Assembly (NCBI GenBank): GCA_050084515.1
Contig: CM114273.1
Coordinates: 37,634,001 to 37,698,000 of the forward strand
DNA length: 64,000 nt
Reading direction: 5' to 3'
Source of the DNA: Blasia pusilla
Taxonomy: Eukaryota > Marchantiophyta > Marchantiopsida > Blasiales
Part shown: positions 49,343-59,712 of the stretch, piece by piece
Position numbering within the stretch: the stretch's first letter is position 1
Layout: each line of letters opens with the position of its first letter
Notes under the pieces: generated by a model
What the model saw: only the letters and a program-made list of their open reading frames with translations
The model's database searches: none
Told to the model about the DNA's origin: nothing
Program-made: the position numbers and the translations under genes

Positions 49343-50104
49343 CTAGGACCTGCCTGAGGTCGTGTGTACCCCCCCCCCACAACTCCCAGTACTACTACCA
49401 CCTCCACTACTACGAGACTGTGAGGTGGGCTGCTGAACACGAGTAGTAGTTGTATCCCTACTCAATGCGGATGTCACCACTCTCTCCTTCACCATGTTAA
49501 GCTCAATCTTCTCAGATAGAGCAAACACATAGGTCAATGTGGGTAAATCATCACTCATAAGAGTAGCATCACGTACCTTGTGGCGCAACTCTTTGTCCAA
49601 GATCCCATACCAAAACTGGATTGCCTAAGCCTCTGTCACACCCTAGGTAACTGAAATCAAGCGCCGCATACGAGTGTATGCCTCACGAAGACTCTCACTA
49701 GTCTTTCGCTCAAATTCCTGAAGACTCCTCAACTTCTCTGTCTTCACTCCCTAGTAGTTCTTCTTCAACCTCTTGAAGAACTCTGCAACCGGGCTAAACA
49801 ATGGTGGGGCACTAGTACCTCCACTAGTACCCCCACTAGTACCTCCACTGGTACCCCCACTCCGGCTTGTACTCGTACCACTCAACGTCGGGCTGGCTGG
49901 CATAGTAGGAGCACTACTACCAATACCACCATGGGTGATAGACACATAGCCTGGAGACCAATATTGTCTCGAGGCCTCAATCTCAGCAACATGGTCCTTC
50001 CTAAACTCATGGTTATCATCCATGGGTGGTCCCTCCAAGTGCGGAAATAACCCCTTCCAAGTCAAGAAGGGTGTAAACAACGTGGCGTTCCCCAACATCT
50101 GCAT
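49343..50104 (-). pseudogene. Gypsy-MT copy D gag
   Basis: N-terminal part 50104-49751 with a GGTS tandem repeat (SGGTSGGTSGGTSGGTSAPP), then after a stop the capsid-type signature SLQEFERKTSESLREAYTRM, RRLISV, further stops, and LDKELRHKVRDATLMSDDLP with TLTYVFALSEKIELNM. The EFxxLxQxxxSVxEYxxxF-like pattern and position before the knuckle identify it as Ty3/gypsy gag. The translation start is uncertain; the frame is open upstream of 50104 but has no ATG. Confidence 0.75.
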
Positions 50105-51758
50105 ATTACACCACGTATTGTCCTCTTCTTCATCAACCGTCGGTAGTGGAAAAGGTAGCCGATACCTAAATCCACTCCGTGTGAAACCACCATTGTTCGT
50201 ACCACGGTCCCCAACCAGACCACCCGACAGCTCCGTGATGACCAGCGCCGATGCCGCACCACAACCAAATTATCACCACTAAGTAACCAAGTGACGTCGA
50301 TGTCGCTATACTATTCTAGCTCTACTAGCTATGGGTGTAGGAAACCTAACCTGTCATCACCACAAGAAGCCTCCCATGTACTACTGGTCATCACTCCATC
50401 CTCACTATCGGTAGCACACAGGAGTAACACTACTCTGGAAATCAGCGTCAACCCTAACAATGGGCGCGCAAGCAAGAACCAACGATGGAGGGGATCCAAA
50501 CACAGGAAGTCCAACGACAACCCTCCAATCGCAAATGGAAATCAAGGTAACACAATCCACCAAACGTGGCGCCCCCTGAATCCACAGAACCCACCACACA
50601 ATTCTAACGCAATAGCTACTCCGCCGCGGGTCGATGACGTGCTAGTCGGACTCGTAGCACTTGAAAATATCACCTGCATGGAGAGGCTACACCGTACTAT
50701 ATGCTCGAGGTACATCAACCAAAAACCTGAGATGCATAAAGCGCCTAACACATCTCCAAACAACACCAAATGAGCTACACCAGTGTGTACACAGGCATAG
50801 TTGAGAACTCAGCAGTTAAGCGTCTTCCAAGCATAATAGCCCAAAGATGGGTGACCAGTAATGCAACACTCAAATCACAAATCCTGCAAAAACTGCCTCA
50901 CACCCAAGCAAGAAAGCTTGCTTGCTTGCTCCTTGCTCCTTACTCCGCCTCTCACGCCCACTCGCCCCGAGCTACCACGAGTTGCCTCGAAGCCTCGAAA
51001 CGCCGAGAAATGCTCGAGACATGCCCCGTTCGCCACGCTTCACTATGGAGAGAGGCCCAACCAGGGCTCCCCCAATGGGATAGGCGTCTCCAACAATGAA
51101 CGAGTTACCAATGAATCAGCCCCTCCGATCCGCTGTCCACTATAGCCAGACCTTGAGCTAGTCCGGGAAATTTCAATCAGCAATTACTTCACAAATCCTT
51201 CACCAAAATTGAATCTATTTTGACCAGAATTCAATTGACCACCATAGCTATCTCTTAAAAAAAAATCAGCTACAACCGAGCTCTGTACTTTGAGCTAAAA
51301 ATCAGACAAACTTGCTGTCCATACACCTCCAGAATCGTAAATCCGACAGCGCTTCCGCCCAATTTCATGCACGCATAAATCCGCAACGCTCCACACACTC
51401 GAGCAGATAGCTTCACATGAGATCACAATACAAGTAGCAACAGAAAACTCTCACCCGATCTGGATGAACTTCAACAGAGCTTCCGCACTCCAAGTTCTCC
51501 ACATCAGAAAACCGTCGAACACGAACCAGAATCTTCAATCCTTGATAACTTCCAACTCCCTTGACAAAATCTGGCAATCTAAAGCGCCTTGGAAAGCTCT
51601 CAGCAAGGCAATTCTTTCCCAACCAACCACGCACCACATTCATACCTCCAACATAGGCCACAAGCCATGAACATCCACGGCTGAGTACACAATCAGCCCT
51701 AATCAGATCCTACTGATCCACAATCGAAGCTACCATCGATCTGCGTCAGTTCTTTGAG
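50105..51758 (-). other. Gypsy-MT copy D: 5' leader
   Basis: About 1.65 kb between block A1 and gag with no convincing coding domain. No standard tRNA primer-binding site is seen next to the A1 end (first bases CTCAAAGAACTGACGCAG). It contains the 5S-like sequence at 50766-50885. Confidence 0.6.
50766..50885 (+). ncRNA. 5S rRNA-like sequence in the leader of gypsy-MT copy D (antisense to the element)
   Basis: The plus strand keeps core 5S landmarks: CACCAG at 50778, AGAACTC at 50804, GCAGTTAAGCG at 50812 (A box) and GATGGGTGACC at 50846 (C box). The A-box to C-box spacing of 32 nt equals that of plant 5S rRNA. Between CCAG and AGAACTC it is 2 nt shorter than in plant 5S. The 3' end is diverged. 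It is likely a 5S-derived insertion (SINE3-like or captured), not a functional 5S gene. Confidence 0.65.
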
Positions 51759-52126
51759 TGAAATCTGTGAAAGATCTAATGTCATAAAACACGTATAGAA
51801 TCACATACAATCAAGCCAAACCCATTCCATGATGAGAGAATCTAGGTCGAAGCTTGCGGGAAACACCATAGCCAATAGCTCTACTCACTACCAAGGCTAA
51901 CTCCCAACACAACAGACTCAACTCAAAGAACTGACTGTTCTTTGGGTGCATTCCACACTATATCCTCCAACCTAAGAGCGGGCCCTATTGGGAAAGTCAC
52001 CCCCAACTGAGTAACCCCTAACCCTATGTATGAAACTGCATCTCTACCTAGCCACTACGGTCCTACGTAAGGTATGGCCTCTACTAGCACCCTATACTCT
52101 ACGACATAATCTGTATGGTCATGACA
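51759..52126 (-). repeat. Gypsy-MT copy D: left terminal block A1 (368 bp)
   Basis: Minus strand TGTCATGACCATAC... to AGATTTCA. It aligns end to end with A2 at 43202-42835, same length, with a modest number of substitutions. It is neither preceded nor followed by block B; outside it is the TGGA target duplication. Confidence 0.9.
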
Positions 52127-52735
52127 TGGAGCTCAAAGCCCGTGTAAGAAGTTCAGCCTGTCGATCTATGCTTCGTTTTTGGTGGGGATCTTGGATGAGA
52201 GGTTTGGCTGCGTTTCTTGGAGAATGGATTGCCAATTCCAATTATCACGGGTATTGGACAATGAAGAGAACTATCTTTTATATTGCAACTACCTTGAGAA
52301 TTCTACCATGGACTTCCCTGAATTCTTCTAGAGCCCGCTCTGAAAGAGTGAGGTCCTTCATATGTTTGAAGAGCCAGCCCCATATTTTTAATTTTAGCTA
52401 TCATGAGAGCATAAGATTGGACTTTTGTGACCTCTTCCTATAGCTCTGATTGAAAGTGAGAACATACCCTGTGGGAGGGAGGTTCAATTTGCTAAATTCA
52501 TTCATCAGTGTGAGGTTGCCGGAGTTGAACATTTGGAACAGTTAGCTTTTTGGGAAAGCACTGACTTCTCTTGTGATCACTTGTCTTGTCTGAGCTGGCA
52601 TGCAGTGGCGCTACAAGTATTGTGATTAAAGTCCACTGGCCATCTTGGATCTTGAGGACAAAACATCAGTTCACTCAATCATTCCTTGTGAATTCTGCTG
52701 TTGGTGAAGTTATCTTGTTGAGGTTGAGCGTCGCA
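52127..52735 (+). other. Unassigned sequence between gypsy-MT copy D and copia C
   Basis: No recognised domain. A frame at 52030-52443 is a chance frame running out of block A1. It may be decayed transposon sequence flanking copia C. Confidence 0.4.
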
Positions 52736-54948
52736 ACCGTACAGTGGTGGAGATGGCAAGATGTATGATGAAAGCAAAAGGTTTGACAAAAGGATTTTGG
52801 GCTAAAGATGTTAATACTGCCGTATACATTCTAAATAGAAGTGCTACCAAGTGAGTGCAAGGCATGACTCCTCATCAATCATACTCAGGTAAGGTACCAT
52901 CAGTCCAATATTTTAGGACTTTTGGTAATGAGTGTTTTGTACATATTCCTAAAGCATCGAGGACCAAGCTCGAGTCCAAGAGCAGGAAGTGTATCTTTAT
53001 GGGTTACAATGATGAGTCTAAAGCTTATCGCCTTTGGTTTCCTGAGGAAAAGAAGATGCTTGTGAGTCGTGATGTGGTGTTCCAAGAATAGCCTCGTCAA
53101 GTGGCGGATATCAGTGGTCCGTCCACATTATCATCAAACGAAGAGATAACCCACTAGAGCACACCACCAATGTTTGCACCAGATCATCAAGAAGAAGAAT
53201 TTGGTGATGATTACAAAGAGCAACCTACTCTTCCACTACGGTCGTCATACCCTAAGTGGATAAAGCAGCTCTTGGATGGTAAGGATCCACCAGCAACTGA
53301 TGAAGTTGTTACACATCCAAGGAGATCCAATAGACTAGAGGAGCAGAATACAGCTTCCGCACATCTCGTCAACATGGCCCTGATGACATAGGTCTTGAAG
53401 GTGGAAGAGCCATCATGCTTGGATTAGGCCCTTGCTCATCCTCAATGGAGAGAGGCCATGCAGATGGAGATGGACGCTATTCAGAGAAATGAAACTTGGA
53501 CTTTGGTTGAAAAGCCAAAGGACAAGAAGATAATACGCACCAAGTGGGTGTACAAGACCAAGTACAAGTCGAACGATACATTGGATAAATTCAAAGCGAG
53601 GTTGGTTGCACAAGGATGCTCACAAATCGAAGGTTTTGACTACTATGAGACTTTTGCTCTTACTGCAAGGATGCCAACCATTAAAATTATTCTAGCGGTT
53701 GCAGGAACCAGACGTTGGCCTGTATACCAATACGATGTGAAGTCTGCCTTTCTGAACGAGAGTCTCAAGGAGGAGGTATATGTTTCTCAACCACCAGGTT
53801 TTGAGACACCCGGATTAGAAGAGAAAGTTTGTTTACTTCATCGAGCATTGTATGGGTCGTAGCAAGCCCCAAGGGTATGGTATCAACGAATAGATACATT
53901 CTTTCGAGAGAAGGGTCTCATGAAGAGTTCGTCATAAGCAAATTTGTATGTGTTTTGCAAAGATGTGATGTATATGTTGATAGTCCTGTATGTGGATGAT
54001 CTTATCATCACAGGAGACCACAGTAAGAATATAGAGGAAATGAAGGGAGTGTTGAAATATGAGTTTGAAATGTCAGATTTAGGTCTTCTGCACTACTTTA
54101 AAGGGTTGGAAATTTGGCAATAGTAGATTCTATTTTTCTCTCTCAGCAGAAGTATGCTAGAGAAATCTTGAAGGCATTCGGGATGACCGAGTGTAAGGTA
54201 GTGGTCTCGCAAATGGAGGTAGAGTTGAAACTCTCGATGGAGAATGTTTCACCATTGGTAGATGAAAAGTTGTACAGAAAGCTTGTAGACAGTTTGATAT
54301 TTTTGTGTAACACTAGACCAGACACTAGCTTCGCTATGGGAGTGTTGAGTAGGTTCTCAATTAAGCCTCGTGAGAACCATTGGAAGATAGGGATGCGTGT
54401 GTTGAAGTACATCAAAGGTACTATCGAGTACGGCATCACCTATGGAGCAGGGACGGAAATGACCGATTTTTGTGACTCAGATTGGCCAAGAGATTCAGAT
54501 TCTAGAAGATCAGTTTTGGATTATTGCTTCTTGGTAGGATTAGGTGTGGTGTCATGGGTCAGCAAGAAGCAACCTACATTGGCTGTTTCTTCTACCGAGG
54601 CAGAGTACAAGGCGGCTTGTATTGCTTCTTGTGAAGCAGAATGGTTGAGATGGATATTGGAGGACATAGGAGAAGCACTATAAAATGTTACTGTAATGTG
54701 GTGTGACAATCAGAGTTGCATTGCCATAGCATATAATCTTGTGTTTCATGCTCGTACGAAGCACATAGAGATCTAGTATCACTTAGTTCGTGAATTGATC
54801 GAGAGAGGGGTTTTGAAGTTAGTCTATTGTCCAACGGAGGATAACCGTGCAAACATCTTCACGAAAGCTTTGAGCGATGATCAGCTTCACCGACATCTGA
54901 AGGGTCTTCGCATAGGTCCAAGACAGTAGTCCAATTTAGAGTGGATAT
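52736..54948 (+). pseudogene. Copia C integrase C-terminus, RT and RNase H
   Basis: Integrase tail: FWAKDVNTAVYILNRS, TPHQSYSGKVPSVQYFRTFG, KCIFMGYNDESKAYRLWF. RT: WVYKTKYKSNDTLDKFKARL, QYDVKSAFLNESLKEEVYV and the intact catalytic box LYVDDLIITG at about 53988. RNase H: FCDSDWPRDSDSRRS, VSSTEAEYKAACIASCEAEW, WCDNQS, ANIFTKALS. It is split by a handful of stops (52852, 53091, 53862, 53937, 54120, 54681), so it is fairly young but dead. Confidence 0.9.
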
Positions 54949-54958
54949 TGAGGAGGGG

Positions 54959-55337
54959 TGTTGGATTCTCAACATCCACTTATCTAAGCACCATGAATCT
55001 GATCAACCCCCTTGTATGAGGAGAAGCCTAGATTGATGGTTCCGACTTAGACGTCGAAGGAGTCATAGTAATATGACGTAGGTGGTTTGAGGAGTAGCGT
55101 TATTAGGTTTATCTAACCCTATATTGCATCAGGGTGTGGGGATAGGTAAAACCCCTAGTTTTCCCGAGTAGTCAAATAGTCGGGAGCCGCAGCGGTAGCG
55201 CATTCTCGTATGTCGAGTTATCTCCATGTTCAGGCTCCATCGAAGCTCTTATGTGAGCGCACGGACGGACTAGGCCACTTTGTATCTCTAAGTTTTGTAA
55301 AGATTTAAATGATTTCGTCACTTTCTATTTTCTCACA
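54959..55337 (+). repeat. 3' LTR of copia C (about 379 bp)
   Basis: Starts TGTTGGATTCTCAACATCC right after the polypurine tract GAGGAGGGG and ends TTTTCTCACA. The right boundary is where gypsy-MT protease-methyltransferase linker sequence begins. Confidence 0.8.
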
Positions 55338-56459
55338 CTGTGGGGCTCAAGTGAGGAGCTATGACGCTTAGCTGATGAGCACATGCAGACGGCATGGAGT
55401 GAGGCGTTTGCACCAGAGCATGACGGGTCAGCGAAACTCGAGGTGCCAAAAGTGCTACCATGACCTTTGGATACCACCCTGATTATGTGGTGCATCCTAG
55501 AGGAGGATATTTGCGTGTTGGATCTCTTTGGAGGGATCAAGACTTACTTAGTTATTTTTTGCAGGCAAGAGTGCGCATGTAGCACTACCTGTACGTTGAG
55601 ATTGATGATGTTGCAAGGCGCGCTTCACTTCACCATATGGCACAATTACGCCTCTGATTTCTCAACTCGTTATATGCGTCCGCCGTCCAGGGGTACCGGA
55701 GTTCCTTACCGAGGGACATTTCATTGTTGGGGCACAAGACTTGGAGCGGGTAGGGACCATCGATTTGGTCATTGCTGGTTGGCCGTATCAAGGCCACTCG
55801 AGTGTTGGACGAGGTAGCGGGTTGGATGACACTAAATCCAAGTTGTTTTGGGAGATGATGCGGATCTTGCGCCACTTGCAGGAGCAGGAGTCCCGTTCTC
55901 CATTGTACATTCTGGAGAATGTGCCAATTTTGGGCAATTCAAGGTCTCGCGTGGTGACGAGTGCACATCTGGTACGCGCATGGATCGGCCCAGTAGCGTT
56001 GTTAGATGCAGCGAGAGTAGGTTCAAGAGCACATCGCCAATATCTTTGGTGGATCAACTTGGTGCCACATGAGGTGTTGCAGAGGGCGTATGCGAGAATG
56101 GAGCGCCCTTGCGAATTGTTGGTGGATTCTAATATGGATCTAGGTCGTCGATCACAGGTAGTGAGGCACAATGATTGACCATGGTTGACTGTGGTCAACA
56201 CGATTGGCATGCCACGGGTAGCCTTTCCCACCTTTGTGAGTTTTCCCGCTTCCTATTCATTTAAGGAGGCCAGAACTAGCTTGGTTTGGGATGACCAGGT
56301 ACAACAATTGGTGGAGCGCAAGGTCGATGAGCGAGAGCGAGTGATGGGATTTCCCACAGGAGTGACGAAAATATCATCACTATCAGAGGTATCACGACAA
56401 CATATCATGGGTTAGGCAATGGATCTAAACTACTTATCATGGATTTTTAGCTTATGAGT
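55338..56459 (+). pseudogene. Gypsy-MT copy 3 linker and DNA methyltransferase (DNMT3/DRM-like)
   Basis: The linker ends DTTLIMWCILEEDI and runs in frame into motif I VLDLFGGIKTY (55515), showing the polyprotein fusion. After frameshifts between about 55540 and 55740, a long frame (55741-56415, one stop) gives motif IV DLVIAGWPYQGHSSVGR, LFWEMMRILRHLQEQ, motif VI YILENVPILG, motif VIII GSRAHRQYLWW, target-recognition PRVAFPTFVSFPASYSF, late motif DERERVMGFPTGVTK and the SRQHIMG tail. The motif IV catalytic Cys is Tyr (TAT), so even this best-preserved C-terminal region could not methylate. Confidence 0.85.
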
Positions 56460-56771
56460 TATTGAAGATTGAGTTAAAATCAAGCTCGTGAGACACATGA
56501 ATTGCTACATTTGGTACTCACACAAAGTAGGGAAGCTTAATCTTGGTTAGTCAGTTAAGCATAATTATCTTAACTAGGGTTAGTTAATCATAATTAATCT
56601 AACTCGAGACTATGGTTAAGGGTAGGATTAGGGTTGTTTGTACATACCCTATATAATTGAGAAGAGGACCAGCCTCCACTCATTCTCTTATTGCAAATTT
56701 TGTTCTCCATGGTGGTGTGTTTGTGTGAGAGCCGTTTTCCATCAATTATGCTTGTTTAGCAGTTTTCCACA
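56460..56771 (+). repeat. 5' LTR of copia B (312 bp)
   Basis: Starts TATTGAAGATTGAG (TA where copia LTRs usually have TG) and ends TTTTCCACA. A TATA-like CCTATATAATTGAG is at about 56648. It is followed at once by TGATATCAGAGC, a one-base variant of the tRNA-Met primer-binding site (56772-56783). Confidence 0.9.
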
Positions 56772-57271
56772 TGATATCAGAGCGGGAGGAGAACATCACA
56801 TGAAATTCTTGGTGTTTGAATAAAGAAGAGAGGCAAGAGAAGGCACAAATTCAGTTTGGGAGAAGGATATTTTATTCAGAGCTGAATGGATGCAGATTTC
56901 AAGTGGAGCTTTAATGGTGATAAAACTTTGGAGGCATTTTTTAGGGCTTTCCCGGTAAATTCAGCCGTTTGGGTAATTTTGAGGATTGGTTCTAACCATC
57001 TTGTAGAGCTTGTTGAGAGTTTTCCAACTCATCCAAATATACTCGATTCTGACACTCTGAGCTAATTCAGTAGCAATTTCACCGTAGAAAAGTGTAATTA
57101 GTGAAGAAAAGTTATGCAATTTGCTCTATACAAACCAATTTAGACTAGTTCTTTCATACAATTGATCAATTTTGGAAAATTTCAACTCGATTTTTGCGTA
57201 AGAGTGGTCTATGCTTCAATTGGAGCAATAGAAAGCCTGAAATTACGTTTTTGTGAGTGAAATCATTTATC

Positions 57272-58150
57272 ATGGAGTATTCTTCAACAACAATCACAAG
57301 CGAGAAGCTAAACAAGCAGAATTACAATGTGTGGAAGTTTCGTATGAAACAATTTCTCATAGATTAAGAATTATGGGAGCTTATCACAGATGATGAGGCC
57401 AAGCTAGAAGGTGACTCAACATACTTGAATGTTCGCGCTTGGAACAAACTTGCTAGGCAAGTAATCCACTACATTTCAATAACGATCAGTTTGCCAATGA
57501 TAGGTCACATCCAAGATGTTGATAACTCTGAAGGAGACGTGGGATGCATCCGACAAGCTGTTCTTAACATCTACAAAGGCTAGAAAGTTTCAATTGAAAC
57601 AACAATTGAATGAAGTGAGGAAAGGATCGTAGAGCATCAATAATTATATTTTGAGTATCAGATATATTGTTGATGAGTTAAATAGCATTAGAGTAACAGC
57701 AGAAGATGATGATCTGATTTTATTCACTCTTCAAGGCCTTCCAAAGGATTACAAGTCCTTTGAGATCTCTATCTTTGTATGAGAGAAGTATCCAACTTTG
57801 TAAGAGTTAGTTTCTTTATTGATTAGTGAAGAGATGCGCCTAGTAGGCAGCTCGTCTAGTCTGCAAGATAGTGCGCTATTTGCAGGTTATGGATCAAACA
57901 GAGGCAGGGATCGTGGCATAAACTTCCGTGGTCGTGGTGGATATCAAGCATATGGAGGAAGAGGCACTCAATATAACGTCACTCAAATCAACTACGAACC
58001 AGTAGTAGACACAATCATAAGATGGTGATGGTGGAAACCGTTGGGGTCGAGGTGAGCAGCAGAGGATCCCTGGATCTTGCAATTACTGTGGGATAAAGGG
58101 TCACTGTGCAAAGTTTTGCTTCAAGAAGAAGGCAGATATGAGAACATGAG
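57272..58150 (+). pseudogene. Copia B gag with zinc knuckle
   Basis: Starts MEYSSTTITSEKLNKQNYNV, then WKFRMKQFLID, a stop, ELWELITDDEAKLEGDSTYL, ARQVIHYISITISLPMIGHI, and a Gly/Arg-rich tail (RGRDRGINFRGRGGYQAYGG). Knuckle CNYCGIKGHCAKFC (58078-58119) fits CX2CX4HX4C. Frameshifts near 57525, 57780 and 58025. Confidence 0.85.
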
Positions 58151-59379
58151 CCTTAAAAAAAAAAAACTATGTGGAGCAACAACACCAAGAGCAGCACCAA
58201 GAACAACAACATTCACAAACGGAGCATCTCTTGATCACGACTCATCATGTGGGAGCAATGGTCAAGAAAGACTCGACAGCAGATTGGTATCTTGACTCCG
58301 GTGCATCAAATCACATGACCTCACAAGCAAAGTGGTTCAGTAGTTTAGAGTTGGTGAAAGATCCTGCAATTGTGCTCACAGGAGATGACACTCAACATCA
58401 TATCATGCATCCCAGTAAAATTCTAATATGATCAGATGGTCTTTTGTGCTCTTCAAAATGTTCTCTATGTTCCTACTATTGCAAGAAATATAATCTTTGT
58501 AGGAGAGATAGTAGAACAGGGTTATCAAGTGAAGTTTAACGTAGATGGTTATTTTATTGAAACAATGGATGACCAATGGTTACTACAATGACAATATGCT
58601 CTTCATATGCTTTCAAAATATGGTATGACGGCTTGTAAGCCAATCTTTACACCATTGGACCAAAGCGTGAAGCTAAGAGTGGATGAAGGAGAGTTGCTTG
58701 CAGATTCTAATATGTACAGGCGCATGGTTGGAAGTTTGATCTATTTAACTATAACTTGACCAGATTTGGGCTATGCTATTGGCCTAGTGAGCCAGTTTAT
58801 GCAAGCACCTCGAAAACCTCACCTGGATGTTGTGAGGAGGATTATGTGTTATGTGAAATTCTCTATTCAATTCGGGTTGCAATTTGAACCTTCTATGAGT
58901 TTTCAATTACAGGGATTCACAGATGCTGATTGGGCAAGAAGCGTGTCTGATCGATACTCCACTTTTGGTTATTCATTTACTTTGGGAAGTCCAACTATAA
59001 GTTGGACTCCAAAGAAGCAACCTCCAATTGCTTTATCTTCAATAGAGGTTGAGTACAGAGGAGCGACCAATGGAGCATGTGAGGAGTGTGGCTTCATTGA
59101 TTACTTATTGAGATTGGTGTTAGTAATTTAGGACCTAGTGTAATATATGCAGACAATATTAGTAGCATCAAGCTTGCTAATAACCCTGTGTTTCATGCTC
59201 GTACAAAGCATGTTGAGGTGTACTATCATTTTATCAGAGAGAAAGTGCTTGCAGGAGAAATTCATCTTGTGTATATAGGTACAGACCAACAAATTGTTGA
59301 CATGTTTACAAAGGCATTGTCTAGAGATAAGTTTGAGATGTTTAGAAAGGATTTAGGTGTTAGATATATATCGATATGA
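58151..59379 (+). pseudogene. Copia B protease joined to RT tail and RNase H
   Basis: Protease: DWYLDSGASNHMTSQAKWFS, GDDTQHH, VLYVPTIARNIIF. Deletion junction near 58565-58600. Then MTACKPIFTPLDQSVKLRVD and GSLIYL of the RT end, RNase H with GFTDADWARSVSDRYSTFGY, WTPKKQPPIALSSIEVEYRG, NPVFHARTKHVEVYYHFIRE and the copia C-terminus VDMFTKALSRDKFEMFR. A few stops. Confidence 0.85.
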
Positions 59380-59392
59380 GCTTGAGGGGGAG

Positions 59393-59712
59393 TATTGAAG
59401 ATTGAGTTACAATCAAGCTCATGAGACACTTGAACTGCTACATTTGGTACTCACAAAAAGTAGGGAAGCTTAATCTTGGTTAGTCAGTTAAGCACAATTA
59501 TCTTAACTATGGTTAGTTAATCATAGTTAGTTTAACTTGAGACTATGGTTAAGGGTAGGATTAGGGTTGCTTGTACGTACCCTATATAATTGAGAAGAGG
59601 GCCAGTCTCCACTCATTCTCTCATTGCAAATTTCATTCTCCATAGTTGTGTGTGTGTGTGTGAGAGAGAGAGTCGTTTTCCACCAGTTATGTTTATTTAG
59701 CAATTTTCCACA
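59393..59712 (+). repeat. 3' LTR of copia B (320 bp)
   Basis: Follows the polypurine tract TGAGGGGGAG. Same termini as the 5' LTR, with a small number of differences, including a GT-repeat length change near 59650. Confidence 0.9.

Larger units (their letters stand above)
42729..52126 (-). mobile_element. Gypsy-MT copy D: near full-length Ty3/gypsy element with methyltransferase and PHD, split terminal repeats
   Basis: 9,398 bp, flanked by TGGA at 42725-42728 and TGGA at 52127-52130. On the minus strand it begins TGTCATGACC (52126) and ends GCACGACA (42729). Order: block A1, leader with a 5S-like sequence, gag, CCHC knuckle, protease, methyltransferase, RT, RNase H, integrase, decayed PHD, polypurine tract, B1, A2, B2. 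Stops in gag, one before the methyltransferase, a frameshift in the methyltransferase and a deletion of the RT active site make it non-autonomous. Of the copies here it is the only one with both ends and all domains represented. Confidence 0.85.
52736..55337 (+). mobile_element. Copia element C, 3' half (integrase C-terminus, RT, RNase H, 3' LTR)
   Basis: Begins inside the copia integrase (NRTVVEMARCMMKAKGLTKG) and runs to a 3' LTR at 55337. LTR, gag and protease of the 5' half are missing. It belongs to a different copia lineage from A and B, judging by protein and LTR. On the right it abuts gypsy-MT copy 3, into which it was probably inserted; its left target duplication cannot be checked because the 5' half is lost. 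Confidence 0.85.
56460..59712 (+). mobile_element. Copia element B, complete ends, internally deleted
   Basis: LTRs at 56460-56771 and 59393-59712, flanked by a perfect 5-bp target duplication TGAGT (56455-56459 and 59713-59717). Internal region is only about 2.6 kb: gag, knuckle, protease, then a jump near 58565-58600 to the end of RT and RNase H. Integrase and most of RT are missing. Removing it restores the gypsy-MT reading across the methyltransferase end. Same family as copia A. Confidence 0.9.

Noticed and set aside
42729-52126. Tyrosine recombinase expected from the PAT-like terminal repeats
   Set aside because: Looked for an R..HxxR..Y recombinase frame between RT/RNase H and the right end; only the HHCC plus DDE integrase is present.
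52030-52443. 137-codon plus-strand frame as a host gene
   Set aside because: Its first third is the antisense of gypsy-MT block A1; the remainder has no recognisable domain.
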